Source: Treponema sp. UBA1226
GTDB lineage: Bacteria > Spirochaetota > Spirochaetia > Treponematales > Treponemataceae
Assembly (NCBI GenBank): GCA_002309195.1
Contig: DBWY01000012.1
Location: 185,069 to 208,961, forward strand
Reading direction: 5' to 3'
DNA: 23,893 nt
In this document: positions 8,386-15,570 of the stretch, piece after piece
How positions within the stretch are numbered: the stretch's first letter is position 1
How the letters are laid out: each line of letters begins with the position of its first letter
Translations under genes and position numbers: made by a program
Notes under the pieces: model-generated
The model's input: only the letters and a program-made list of their open reading frames with translations
Databases searched by the model: none
Told to the model about the DNA's origin: nothing

Positions 8386-8400
8386 CATTAAAAAATTCTA

Positions 8401-8409
8401 TGCTATAAT
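8401..8409 (+). promoter_or_regulatory. extended -10 for the glycosyltransferase, predicted leaderless
   Basis: TGC (8401-8403) plus a perfect TATAAT (8404-8409) is followed by CACTTT and the ATG at 8416, exactly 6 bases. There is no Shine-Dalgarno and the -35 region is weak. It is divergent from, and almost a mirror image of, the helicase promoter, with the two hexamers only about 20 bases apart. Confidence 0.7.
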
Positions 8410-8415
8410 CACTTT

Positions 8416-9525
8416 ATGAAAGTCGGAATAGATACTTTCGGTCTTGATCATGGTCAGTCGGGCTTAGGCTCATATCTTTATTATCTTATGAGCAACCTTC
8501 CTTATGAAGAAGACATGACTTATGAACTTTTTGGCGAAGAATCGGACCGTTATACATATAAAGCAAAATTCGATACACAATATGCTCCTGTAGAAATTTC
8601 AGAAAAACTCAACGTGCAGAGAAGCTGGCATATTTTTAAATTGAATAAATTCTCGCGACAGCGAAAATATGATGTAGTGCTTTACAGTGCTGCAACAAGA
8701 ATGATTCCTTCAAAATTTTCTGTAAAGGGAATTGCAATCGTAAATGACGTACTTTCTTTTCTTCTTGCAGGAACTCATCATAAATATTTAAAGACAATCG
8801 GACTTCACGGTTTAAAAAAAGCAGATGCAATCATTGTCCCGAGTGAATATGTAAAAAACGATTTGATTTCTTTCGGACTTGCAAAAGATAAGATTAAAGT
8901 TATTCCAAACGGAATTGACCACAGTATTTTTTATCCTCAGAATCTTTCTGAAGGTGAATATGTTGATATAAAACCCTTTGCAATAAAAAGGCCTTATCTT
9001 ATTTATCCTTCAAAGATTTCACACGAAGCAAAAAAACATATTCAGCTGATAAAAGCATTTAACGTTTTTAAAGAAAAAACAAAGCTTCCTCACAGGCTTG
9101 TTCTTGCAGGAAGCCAGGATGATTATGCTGACGAAGTCCAGAAATATGTTCTTGATTCACCATATGCAAGCGATATTTTTATGACAGGATTTTTCCCTCA
9201 TAAAGAATTAGGGCTTTTGTATTCAAACGCTGATGCATGTATTTTCCCGTCGAGTCAGGAAGGAGTAGGGCTTTCTATCCTCGAGACAATGGCATGCGGA
9301 ATTCCTGTTGCATGTGCAGACAGCGCGGCTCTTCCTGAAGTCTCAGGGGGTAATGCTGTTCTTTTTAATCCTGATGACATAAACCAGATGGCACAGTCAA
9401 TCGAAAAGGTTGTGTGCGATAAAGAACTTCGCGAACATCTTGTTACCGGCGCTCTTGAGTGGACTAAAAAGTTTACATGGGCAAACACTGCTTCTAAACT
9501 CGTAGAAGTAATAAAAAGCCTCTAG
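8416..9525 (+). CDS. GT4-family glycosyltransferase
   Basis: 369 residues with the GT-B fold pattern of family GT4, retaining enzymes that transfer a sugar from a nucleotide-sugar donor. The N-terminal acceptor domain begins with a beta strand and a Gly-rich loop (GQSGLGSY, ~15-22). An interdomain block has IVPSEYVKNDL and VIPNGID, and the donor domain has YPSKISHEAKKH (equivalent to the usual GR..x.KG loop), GFFPHKELGLLYSNADACIFPS and the E-x7-E element (Glu282 to Glu290, in EGVGLSILETMACGIPV). It has no signal peptide and is probably cytoplasmic or membrane-peripheral. Donor and acceptor are unknown; lipid-linked surface glycan or glycolipid synthesis is the likely role. The gene stands alone between a divergent helicase and a convergent coaE, and its stop codon overlaps the coaE stop in a shared CTAG. 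Confidence 0.9.
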   Translation: MKVGIDTFGLDHGQSGLGSYLYYLMSNLPYEEDMTYELFGEESDRYTYKAKFDTQYAPVEISEKLNVQRSWHIFKLNKFSRQRKYDVVLYSAATRMIPSKFSVKGIAIVNDVLSFLLAGTHHKYLKTIGLHGLKKADAIIVPSEYVKNDLISFGLAKDKIKVIPNGIDHSIFYPQNLSEGEYVDIKPFAIKRPYLIYPSKISHEAKKHIQLIKAFNVFKEKTKLPHRLVLAGSQDDYADEVQKYVLDSPYASDIFMTGFFPHKELGLLYSNADACIFPSSQEGVGLSILETMACGIPVACADSAALPEVSGGNAVLFNPDDINQMAQSIEKVVCDKELREHLVTGALEWTKKFTWANTASKLVEVIKSL

Positions 9526-10145
9526 TTTTTAACTGTCGTAATCGTACAGCCAAAATCCTTATACTTATCAAGAAGATTTTTCTGCGCCGTAAAACGCTGC
9601 AGGATTTCAAGTTCGCGTAATCCGCCGCGCTTTCGGGCTCTGTTAAATCTTTTAATCCATGATGCTTCGACAAAAATTACAAGGTCACATTTATTAAGAA
9701 GCGACGGGATTTTATAAAGCACTGTTGCGTTTAAAATTATTCCGCGAAAATTTCCTTTAGCCTTTGTCTGCTTGATGACCTCTTTTATTTTTTCTGACAA
9801 AGCGGGGTATAAAATCTTTTCCTGTTTTTCTAGAAGTTCAGGATAAGAAAAAAGAAGAACGCCAAGTGCTCTTTTATCAACTTTGCCTTCCTGAGTTTTT
9901 ATTACAAGGCCTGTTTCCTCTGCATTTTTTTCAAATGTCTTTAATATTTCATCATTCTTTTCTTCTATTAAAAAGTGAACTTCTTTATCAAAGTCGATGC
10001 AGAGAAAATTTTTTGATTCAAAAAAACTGCTTATAAAGTTTTTTCCTGCAGCCATTTTTCCTGTAACGCAGAAAACCGGAAACTTATTTTCTTTAAATTC
10101 ATTTATGATTGCGTCTATCTGCCTGTCGATTTTTTTTGAATTCAT
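9522..10145 (-). CDS. coaE: dephospho-CoA kinase
   Basis: 207 residues from the ATG at 10145. It catalyses the last step of coenzyme A synthesis, phosphorylating the ribose 3'-OH of dephospho-CoA. Recognisable elements are the P-loop GKMAAGKN (29-36), CIDFDKEVH (the usual IDxDxxxH), LLFSYPELLEKQEKILYPAL, LNATVLYK in place of the usual VPLLFE, and QRFTAQ. Two oddities are an N-terminal extension of about 20 residues and Asn at the last P-loop position instead of Ser or Thr. The start is chosen because GGAG lies 6 bases before this ATG; other in-frame ATGs at 10148 and 10157 are less well placed. It follows polA by about 19 bases, and polA-coaE linkage is also known in other bacteria. Confidence 0.85.
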   Translation of the reverse strand: MNSKKIDRQIDAIINEFKENKFPVFCVTGKMAAGKNFISSFFESKNFLCIDFDKEVHFLIEEKNDEILKTFEKNAEETGLVIKTQEGKVDKRALGVLLFSYPELLEKQEKILYPALSEKIKEVIKQTKAKGNFRGIILNATVLYKIPSLLNKCDLVIFVEASWIKRFNRARKRGGLRELEILQRFTAQKNLLDKYKDFGCTITTVKN

Positions 10146-10164
10146 CATATGCTCCATTTATATT

Positions 10165-13053
10165 TTAGTGGAACTGACCCCAGTTTTTACCGTATTCAAT
10201 TGAAACTCGAAGCGGAACAGAAAGTTCTACGGCGTGTTCCATATTCTGCTTTATAAGCTCGATTGTAGCATCGATTGTTTTCTGGTCGTCAGGGCATTCA
10301 AAGATAAGTTCGTCATGAACCTGAAGCAGAAGCTTAGCTCCGGTCGGGTTTTCAAGCAGTGCTTTGTTTACTTTAAGCATTGCTGTCTTTACTATATCTG
10401 CAGCGCTTCCCTGGATAGGCGTGTTTATTGCAATGCGTTCTGCGGCCGCCTGGTCGTTTTTATTTGTATTATTTATAGTAGGAATATATCTTGTTCGGCC
10501 AGAAATCGTAGAAACCCTGTATTTTTCGTGCGCAGTTGCAATTGTATCTGCAATGAATTTCTGGATTGCAGAATATTCAGTAAAGTAATTTGCAATAAAA
10601 TCCTGTGCCTGAACTCTTGAAATACCCAGTTCTGCAGAAAGCCTGAAGGCGCTCATTCCGTAGATAACGCCAAAGTTGATTGTCTTTGCAAGGCGTCTCA
10701 TTTCTGGTGTTACGTCTTCTTCCTTTACCTTGTAGATAAGCTGTGCGGTCGCCTTATGAACGTCTGTTCCGTCGATGAACGCTTTACACATTGCAGGGTC
10801 TTTTGAAAGATGTGCCATTACTACAAGCTCAATCTGCGAGTAGTCTGCAGAAATAAAAACTGTTCCCGGCTTTGCAGTAAAGCCAGAGCGTATTCTTCTT
10901 CCTGCATCACTTCTTACAGGAATGTTCTGTAAGTTAGGGTCTTTGCACGAAAGTCTTCCTGTTGCAGTTCCAGTCTGAACAAAAGTAGTGTGGATGAGGC
11001 TTTCTTTATCGCAGAGTTTTGGAAGTGATTCTACATAAGTTGACTGCAGCTTTGAAAGCTCTCGGAACTCAAGAATTTTCTTTGGAACAGGATCATAAAC
11101 TGCAAGTTCTTCGAGAACAGAAGTGTCTGTAGAATAGCCTGTCTTTGTTTTTTTTGATGGCTTTAAGCCGCGTTCTGTAAACAAAACTTCCTGAAGCTGC
11201 TTTGTCGAAGAAATATTAAAATCATGTCCGACAATAGAAAAGATTTCTTTTTCTGCTTCTTCTATCTGTTTGCTTAATTCTTTGTTGTATGAGTCAAAAA
11301 GCTTTGTATCTATGTGGATTCCTTCAAGCTCCATTTCTGCAAGAATTGGAATAAGAGGAAATTCCATTTCGTATAAAAGTTTTTCCTTGTAATATTTTTT
11401 TACATAAACTTCGAGTGCAGGCCAGAGCTGGAGCGTTATGTCTGACTTTTCACATACAAAACTGCAGGCATTTTCTTCGCTCATGTCAAAGAAAGTCTGG
11501 CCTTTAGCAAGAACTTCATCATAATCTGTTTTTATAACAGCAAGTTTTTTCTGTGCAATATTTAAAAGTGAATATGGCTCAGAACCGTTTTCGTCAGGCG
11601 ATAAAATCCAGGACGCAACCATAGTGTCTATAAAACGTTTTGAATTTTTTATACATGATGTCCTTATATCTTTAAGTCCGCTAAAGCGAAGCGTTTTATA
11701 AATAAATTTCATGTCATGAAAAATAAGCGTAAGGTTTTCATCATCAAACAGCCTCTGAATTTCTTTTACCGCTTCTTCTTTTGTAACGCCGGACGATGAA
11801 AATAAATCCTGTCCCTGCGTTAACGGAATGTAAAAACCTGTGTGGATTTTATTGCTTACAGAAATTCCTGCAAGTGTAGAAGAGTAGAGGTCACTTTTTT
11901 CTGTTTCTACTGCAATTGAAACAGGATTTTTTTCGCTTATAAATGAGTCAGTAAGTTTTTCTAATTCTTCTTTTGAAGAAATCGTTTTATAAGTTCCGTC
12001 TGCTTTATGAAGCGGAATAAGCTTATCCTTTAATTCTTCTGCATCTTGTTTAAGCTGTTCTTCAGGAGATTTTGCAGTTCGTGATTTTTTTTCGTCTGAG
12101 GCTTTGTCTGCTTTTTTCTCGTCTGAAGACGATTTATCGTCAGAAACTTTGCTGTCGCTTACATCATAGCCTGCAAGTTCTGCGTAAAGTTTTGCACACG
12201 ACGGAATCTGATATTTAAAAAGTTCATCGGCTGCTTTTTTATAATTGAGCGCAAGCGGAACAAATTTATTTATATCAATTTCAGGGCATGGAACATCATA
12301 GCAAAGCTTTACAAGATCGCGTGAGAAAAAAGCATCTTTTTTACCGTCACGGATTTTCTGACCGATTGCGCCTTTAATTTCGTCGGCGTGTTCATAGATT
12401 CCTTCAAGAGAACCGTACTGGTCTAAAAATTTACATGCGGTTTTAACACCGCAGCCCTTTACACCCGGAATATTATCTGCTGTATCTCCGTAAAGTGAAA
12501 GTAAGTCCAGCATTTTTTCTGGATCTACACCCCATTCAGCTTTAACTCCTTCTTTTCCCACGATTTTCCAGACATCGCTATGATCCGGTTTTAAAATCTG
12601 GGTTGTGTCGGTAACAAGCTGCATGAGGTCCTTGTCGCCCGATAAAATCCTGCAGGGGCGTCCTGCTTTTTCGCACTGTGCGGCAACCGTGGCGATAATG
12701 TCGTCGGCTTCGTAGCCGTCACACTGCAGGGTAGGAATTCCCATTGCGCTTAAAACATCGCATATCCACGGAATCTGCGCATGAAGGTCTTCCGGGGTTT
12801 TAGGGCGATTTGCCTTGTACTGGTCGTACATTTTATGTCTGAAAGTCGGTGTTTTTGAGTCCATTGCAGCCGCAATATACGAAGGCTTGTAATGCGAAAG
12901 AATCGTATAAAGGTTTCTGAAAAAGCCGAAAAGTGCAGAGACATTTTCTCCGCGCGAATTAGTCAGCGGCCTTGAAATAAAAGCAAAATAGCAGCGGTAA
13001 ATTAAACCGTATGAATCAAGAATATAAACAGTATTGTCGTCGTTTGTAGCCAT
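10165..13053 (-). CDS. polA: DNA polymerase I
   Basis: 962 residues from the ATG at 13053. It fills gaps and removes RNA primers in replication and repair. The 5' nuclease domain (1-~300) has ILDSYGLIYRCYFAF, QYKANRPKTPEDL, CDGYEADDIIA, ILSGDKDLMQLV and GDTADNIPGVKGCGVKTA. A Lys/Ser/Asp-rich linker (~305-345) follows. The 3'-5' exonuclease domain (~365-560) is present but its catalytic motifs are altered. The polymerase domain has motif A DYSQIELV (~737), motif B RRLAKTINFGVIYG (~785-798) and motif C QVHDELIFE (~910). The start is set by an extended -10 exactly 6 bases before this ATG; an in-frame ATG at 13080 would lie upstream of that promoter. The gene is co-transcribed with coaE. Confidence 0.95.
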   Translation of the reverse strand: MATNDDNTVYILDSYGLIYRCYFAFISRPLTNSRGENVSALFGFFRNLYTILSHYKPSYIAAAMDSKTPTFRHKMYDQYKANRPKTPEDLHAQIPWICDVLSAMGIPTLQCDGYEADDIIATVAAQCEKAGRPCRILSGDKDLMQLVTDTTQILKPDHSDVWKIVGKEGVKAEWGVDPEKMLDLLSLYGDTADNIPGVKGCGVKTACKFLDQYGSLEGIYEHADEIKGAIGQKIRDGKKDAFFSRDLVKLCYDVPCPEIDINKFVPLALNYKKAADELFKYQIPSCAKLYAELAGYDVSDSKVSDDKSSSDEKKADKASDEKKSRTAKSPEEQLKQDAEELKDKLIPLHKADGTYKTISSKEELEKLTDSFISEKNPVSIAVETEKSDLYSSTLAGISVSNKIHTGFYIPLTQGQDLFSSSGVTKEEAVKEIQRLFDDENLTLIFHDMKFIYKTLRFSGLKDIRTSCIKNSKRFIDTMVASWILSPDENGSEPYSLLNIAQKKLAVIKTDYDEVLAKGQTFFDMSEENACSFVCEKSDITLQLWPALEVYVKKYYKEKLLYEMEFPLIPILAEMELEGIHIDTKLFDSYNKELSKQIEEAEKEIFSIVGHDFNISSTKQLQEVLFTERGLKPSKKTKTGYSTDTSVLEELAVYDPVPKKILEFRELSKLQSTYVESLPKLCDKESLIHTTFVQTGTATGRLSCKDPNLQNIPVRSDAGRRIRSGFTAKPGTVFISADYSQIELVVMAHLSKDPAMCKAFIDGTDVHKATAQLIYKVKEEDVTPEMRRLAKTINFGVIYGMSAFRLSAELGISRVQAQDFIANYFTEYSAIQKFIADTIATAHEKYRVSTISGRTRYIPTINNTNKNDQAAAERIAINTPIQGSAADIVKTAMLKVNKALLENPTGAKLLLQVHDELIFECPDDQKTIDATIELIKQNMEHAVELSVPLRVSIEYGKNWGQFH

Positions 13054-13059
13054 ATTGTA

Positions 13060-13068
13060 AATATAGCA
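13060..13068 (-). promoter_or_regulatory. extended -10 for polA, predicted leaderless
   Basis: On the minus strand TGC (13068-13066) plus TATATT (13065-13060) is followed by TACAAT and the ATG at 13053, again 6 bases. The -35 position is only a run of T. There is no Shine-Dalgarno. Confidence 0.6.
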
Positions 13069-13105
13069 CATAAAAAACATATAAAAAAGTACAGAAGAGT
13101 ATAAA

Positions 13106-13135
13106 ACAGAAAAAGTGCAGGAGCAGTTTTTCTGT
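13106..13135. repeat. strong inverted repeat between the polA and ROK promoters
   Basis: Arms ACAGAAAAA (13106-13114) and TTTTTCTGT (13127-13135) are perfectly complementary. Inside them, after a G:G mismatch, TGC and GCA pair around an AGGA tetraloop, giving a 12-pair stem with one mismatch. It lies upstream of both divergent promoters, so it is not an obvious terminator of either gene. It may be a protein-binding dyad or a DNA cruciform. Confidence 0.6.
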
Positions 13136-13157
13136 CTTACATATGAAGGTACTTTAT

Positions 13158-13182
13158 TTAGTTGAATAAATCAATAAACTAA
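13158..13182. promoter_or_regulatory. XylR-type operator overlapping the ROK promoter
   Basis: Arms TTAGTT (13158-13163) and AACTAA (13177-13182) are perfect inverted repeats separated by 13 bases; one more T/A pair extends them outward. As I recall it, the Bacillus xylO site bound by the ROK-family repressor XylR has the same 6-base arms and the same 13-base spacing. The site covers the -35 of the ROK gene and ends 2 bases before its -10, the right place for autorepression. Confidence 0.65.
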
Positions 13183-13190
13183 AATAAAAT
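13162..13190 (+). promoter_or_regulatory. promoter of the ROK-epimerase-luxS operon, predicted leaderless
   Basis: TTGAAT (13162-13167), a 17-base spacer and TAAAAT (13185-13190) form a standard sigma-70 promoter. The ATG at 13197 follows the -10 by exactly 6 bases (ACCCGT), with no Shine-Dalgarno. Confidence 0.65.
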
Positions 13191-13196
13191 ACCCGT

Positions 13197-14357
13197 ATGC
13201 GTGTACTCAATTCACTGTCAGATTTAAATGTCATGCGTATTCTAAGGCTTATTTACCTCGAAAAGAAAATAAGCCGTGTCGACATCGCTTCTCGCCTTGC
13301 AATGGATAAATCTACAGTCACGAAAATTACTTCAGAACTCTGCACTAAAAACCTCATACGCGAAGCCGAAGTGGGAAACTCTGGTCCTCAGGGTGGTCGA
13401 AAACCTGTATTTCTTGAGCTTAACGGGCAGTACGCTGCTATAGGTGGAATCGAAATCAACTCCGAACATTTTTATGCTTTAATTTTAAATCTTAGCGGGA
13501 ACCTCATTTTTGAGTACACAGAAAAAATCAATCCCGATGAATATTTAAAAATCGGCTTTATGGGATTTTTTAAAAAAGCATTGATCGTAATAAAAAAACA
13601 CGCAGAAAAAATCAACATACGTCTTTTAGGAATCGGAGTTGGAGTTCCGTCGCTTGTAGATTATGCAGAGGGCAAGATTATTAACTCAATTCCTCTTATG
13701 ATTTACAAGCCAGTTGAATTTACAAAAGAAGCTTCTAAGATTGCAAAAATTCCTGTGTTTATCGATAACGATGCACGGTGCTGCTGCTATACAGAAAAAA
13801 GTAATTGTGAAAATTCAGCACGCGAAAAAAACATGATGTACGTAATGATACAGTACAGGCAGCAGAAACCGGTTAAGGGTTCGCAGAAAGATATTTCTGT
13901 AGGTTTTGGTTTTAAACTTGGAGGTAAAGTTTACCGCGGAACAAATTCTCTTGCAGGAGAATTCCGCAGTATGATGTGGAATCCTGAAAGTAAAAACCAG
14001 TTTTCTAATTCTACAAACTACATAGAAGATTTATCTGATACAAAAAAAATTAATCCGCTTTTTAAGGAACTTGCAAAGAACGTTGCCTTTATCGTAAATC
14101 TTTTAAATCTTGATATAGTTTATGCCGGCGGAATCGATGAAAAATACACGACGAAAATCGTTCAATATATAAAAGAAGAAATTTTATACCTCTGGCCGTA
14201 TGAAAAAAATGTGTGCCCTGATATAAAGACTTCAGAACCACATGACAGAGTTGTTTCAGAAGGGGCCGCACTTATGGTTTTAGACAGGCTCTTTAGTGTT
14301 CCAGAATTTTCTGATAATATGAAACAGGAGGTTTTGTATGCCGCGCTTTGGATATAA
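13197..14357 (+). CDS. ROK-family transcriptional regulator (XylR-like architecture)
   Basis: 386 residues. Residues 1-75 form a winged helix-turn-helix (ISRVDIASRLAMDKSTVTKI is the HTH, with the wing ending in GGRKP), as in XylR/NagC/Mlc-type regulators. The rest is a ROK sugar-kinase fold: AAIGGIEINSEHF in place of the phosphate loop, VGVPSLVD, FIDNDARC (~188-196), GGKVYRGTNSLAGEF and a C-terminal VSEGAALMVL. The ExGH sugar-contact motif reads GEFRS and the Cys-rich zinc motif is absent, so the sensor is degenerate and the ligand may not be an ordinary free hexose. A XylR-type dyad over its own promoter supports autoregulation. Its 3' end overlaps the next gene by 20 bases. It probably controls that gene and luxS. 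Confidence 0.85.
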   Translation: MRVLNSLSDLNVMRILRLIYLEKKISRVDIASRLAMDKSTVTKITSELCTKNLIREAEVGNSGPQGGRKPVFLELNGQYAAIGGIEINSEHFYALILNLSGNLIFEYTEKINPDEYLKIGFMGFFKKALIVIKKHAEKINIRLLGIGVGVPSLVDYAEGKIINSIPLMIYKPVEFTKEASKIAKIPVFIDNDARCCCYTEKSNCENSAREKNMMYVMIQYRQQKPVKGSQKDISVGFGFKLGGKVYRGTNSLAGEFRSMMWNPESKNQFSNSTNYIEDLSDTKKINPLFKELAKNVAFIVNLLNLDIVYAGGIDEKYTTKIVQYIKEEILYLWPYEKNVCPDIKTSEPHDRVVSEGAALMVLDRLFSVPEFSDNMKQEVLYAALWI

Positions 14358-15015
14358 TGACATGAAAGAAAAATATGAAAAACTTTTTGACTACTATAAG
14401 GACACTTCAAGCGAACTTGTCAAACCGTTTTTATTTGAACAGATGAAAAAAGAACTTCCTGATGAAAATGACGAAGTTGATGTTTATCTTTTGTGTCAGC
14501 TTCTTGAGTTTTTTTCAAAAGCAGTTCGTCTTGTAAGCGAAGATGAATATTTAGAAAGTGCTGATTATCTTTATGAAAGGGTAGTTCACGAGGCATTTGA
14601 TACTACATGCGGTGGATATTACGAAAGATTAAAGAGTGAAGGAAGCGTATTGAGTGATAAAAAGCTTCTTAAAACCCAGTATATGGCTATGGTTGCACTC
14701 GGTGAATATGCGTGTGCAAAAAAGATTTCTAAAGACGAAGAATATCACTACACTGCAGTTTTAAACCGTGCTCTTGCTCAGTATACAATGATTACTCATT
14801 ATGCAATAATAAAGGGAACAGAAAACCTTTATCCTGTAATGAATAAGGACTGGAGTGCTTCAGAAACTGACGGTACTTCATCAGGCTTAAATCCGGACGA
14901 TAAAGAGTGCGTTGCAAAAGCGTTCCGTCATTTATATGCTGACCTTGCTTTTATAGACCCGAAGGCTACAGCAACCTTAAACCTTATAAGCGAGACTGCT
15001 TCTAAATTTGAATAA
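14338..15015 (+). CDS. possible N-acylglucosamine 2-epimerase-like (alpha/alpha toroid) protein
   Basis: 225 residues, almost all helical, with no signal peptide. The stretch HEAFDTTCGGYYERL followed by a short loop, then LSDKKLLKTQYMAMVALGEYA, resembles the repeating unit of the N-acylglucosamine 2-epimerase/cellobiose epimerase alpha-toroid family (a GG-aromatic loop, then D-K-x-L and Q-x-x-x-x-x-AL). At 225 residues it is only about 60% of the usual ~380-400, so it may be a half-barrel or simply a helical protein of another family. I see no catalytic His pair typical of the epimerases. AGGAGG lies 6 bases before the ATG, inside the end of the ROK gene. It lies between a ROK regulator and luxS in an apparent operon, which suggests sugar-related or AI-2-related metabolism. 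The function is not established. Confidence 0.55.
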   Translation: MPRFGYNDMKEKYEKLFDYYKDTSSELVKPFLFEQMKKELPDENDEVDVYLLCQLLEFFSKAVRLVSEDEYLESADYLYERVVHEAFDTTCGGYYERLKSEGSVLSDKKLLKTQYMAMVALGEYACAKKISKDEEYHYTAVLNRALAQYTMITHYAIIKGTENLYPVMNKDWSASETDGTSSGLNPDDKECVAKAFRHLYADLAFIDPKATATLNLISETASKFE

Positions 15016-15035
15016 ATTATAAAGTGAGGAAAAAA

Positions 15036-15509
15036 ATGAACTTAATACCTAGTTTTACGATTGACCATACAAAACTTAAACCCGGCATTTACATTTCACG
15101 TGTAGATGATGTAAACGGAACTGAAGTAACAACCTATGATATCCGCATGAAGTGTCCTAATATTGAGCCTTGTGTGGATCTTCTTGGTATGCATACGATT
15201 GAGCATCTTGTTGCAACTTATCTTAGAAATGATGAAGAATATAAAGAAAAATTAATTTACTGGGGACCAATGGGCTGTCTTACAGGATGCTACATGATTT
15301 TAAAAGGCCGCCCGTCGCCGGAAGAGGTTTGTAAAATAATCATCAGGGCATTCGAATTTGTTGCAGGTTACGAAGGAAAAATCCCTGGAACAGCACCGGA
15401 AGAATGCGGAAACTATCTTCTTCATAATCTTACGCTTGCAAAATACGAAGCAAAAAAATACGTGGAGATTCTTAAAACAAATCCATGCTTCGAATATCCG
15501 AAGGCGTAG
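15036..15509 (+). CDS. luxS: S-ribosylhomocysteine lyase (AI-2 synthase)
   Basis: 157 residues from the ATG at 15036, the normal LuxS length. It splits S-ribosylhomocysteine into homocysteine and DPD, the precursor of autoinducer 2, in the activated methyl cycle. Metal ligands His53 and His57 (in HTIEH, with base Glu56) and Cys124 (ECGNY) are present, as are Ser6, Arg37 and the active-site Cys81 (MGC). The segment after that Cys reads LTGCY rather than the common RTGFY, marking a divergent clade. GAGG lies 6 bases before the ATG, so this start is preferred over an in-frame GTG at 15024 that overlaps the Shine-Dalgarno. It is the last gene of the ROK operon, 20 bases after the previous stop. 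No pfs (mtnN) gene is in the window. Confidence 0.95.
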   Translation: MNLIPSFTIDHTKLKPGIYISRVDDVNGTEVTTYDIRMKCPNIEPCVDLLGMHTIEHLVATYLRNDEEYKEKLIYWGPMGCLTGCYMILKGRPSPEEVCKIIIRAFEFVAGYEGKIPGTAPEECGNYLLHNLTLAKYEAKKYVEILKTNPCFEYPKA

Positions 15510-15518
15510 ATATAGGGT

Positions 15519-15570
15519 GCGCGGTGTCTGACAGCATATGTCTGTCCGGCGTGCGCTTTGCGTTTATTTT
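15519..15570 (+). terminator. probable terminator between convergent luxS and capA-like genes
   Basis: An inner stem GACAG (15530-15534)/CTGTC (15542-15546) with a 7-base loop is flanked by GCGC (15519-15522)/GCGC (15553-15556). It is followed by a T-rich run (15557-15570) that is interrupted by GCG. The G+C-rich stretch stands out in an AT-rich region. The stem is imperfect, so the call is moderate. Confidence 0.45.

Noticed and set aside
8371..8388. ATG codons at 8388 and 8376 as starts of the helicase
   Set aside because: They lie upstream of or inside the region between the -10 and +1 of the predicted promoter, and the extra residues match nothing in the family.
13054..13080. ATG at 13080 as the start of polA
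   Set aside because: It is upstream of the -10 hexamer at 13065-13060, and the extra residues are not part of the 5' nuclease domain.
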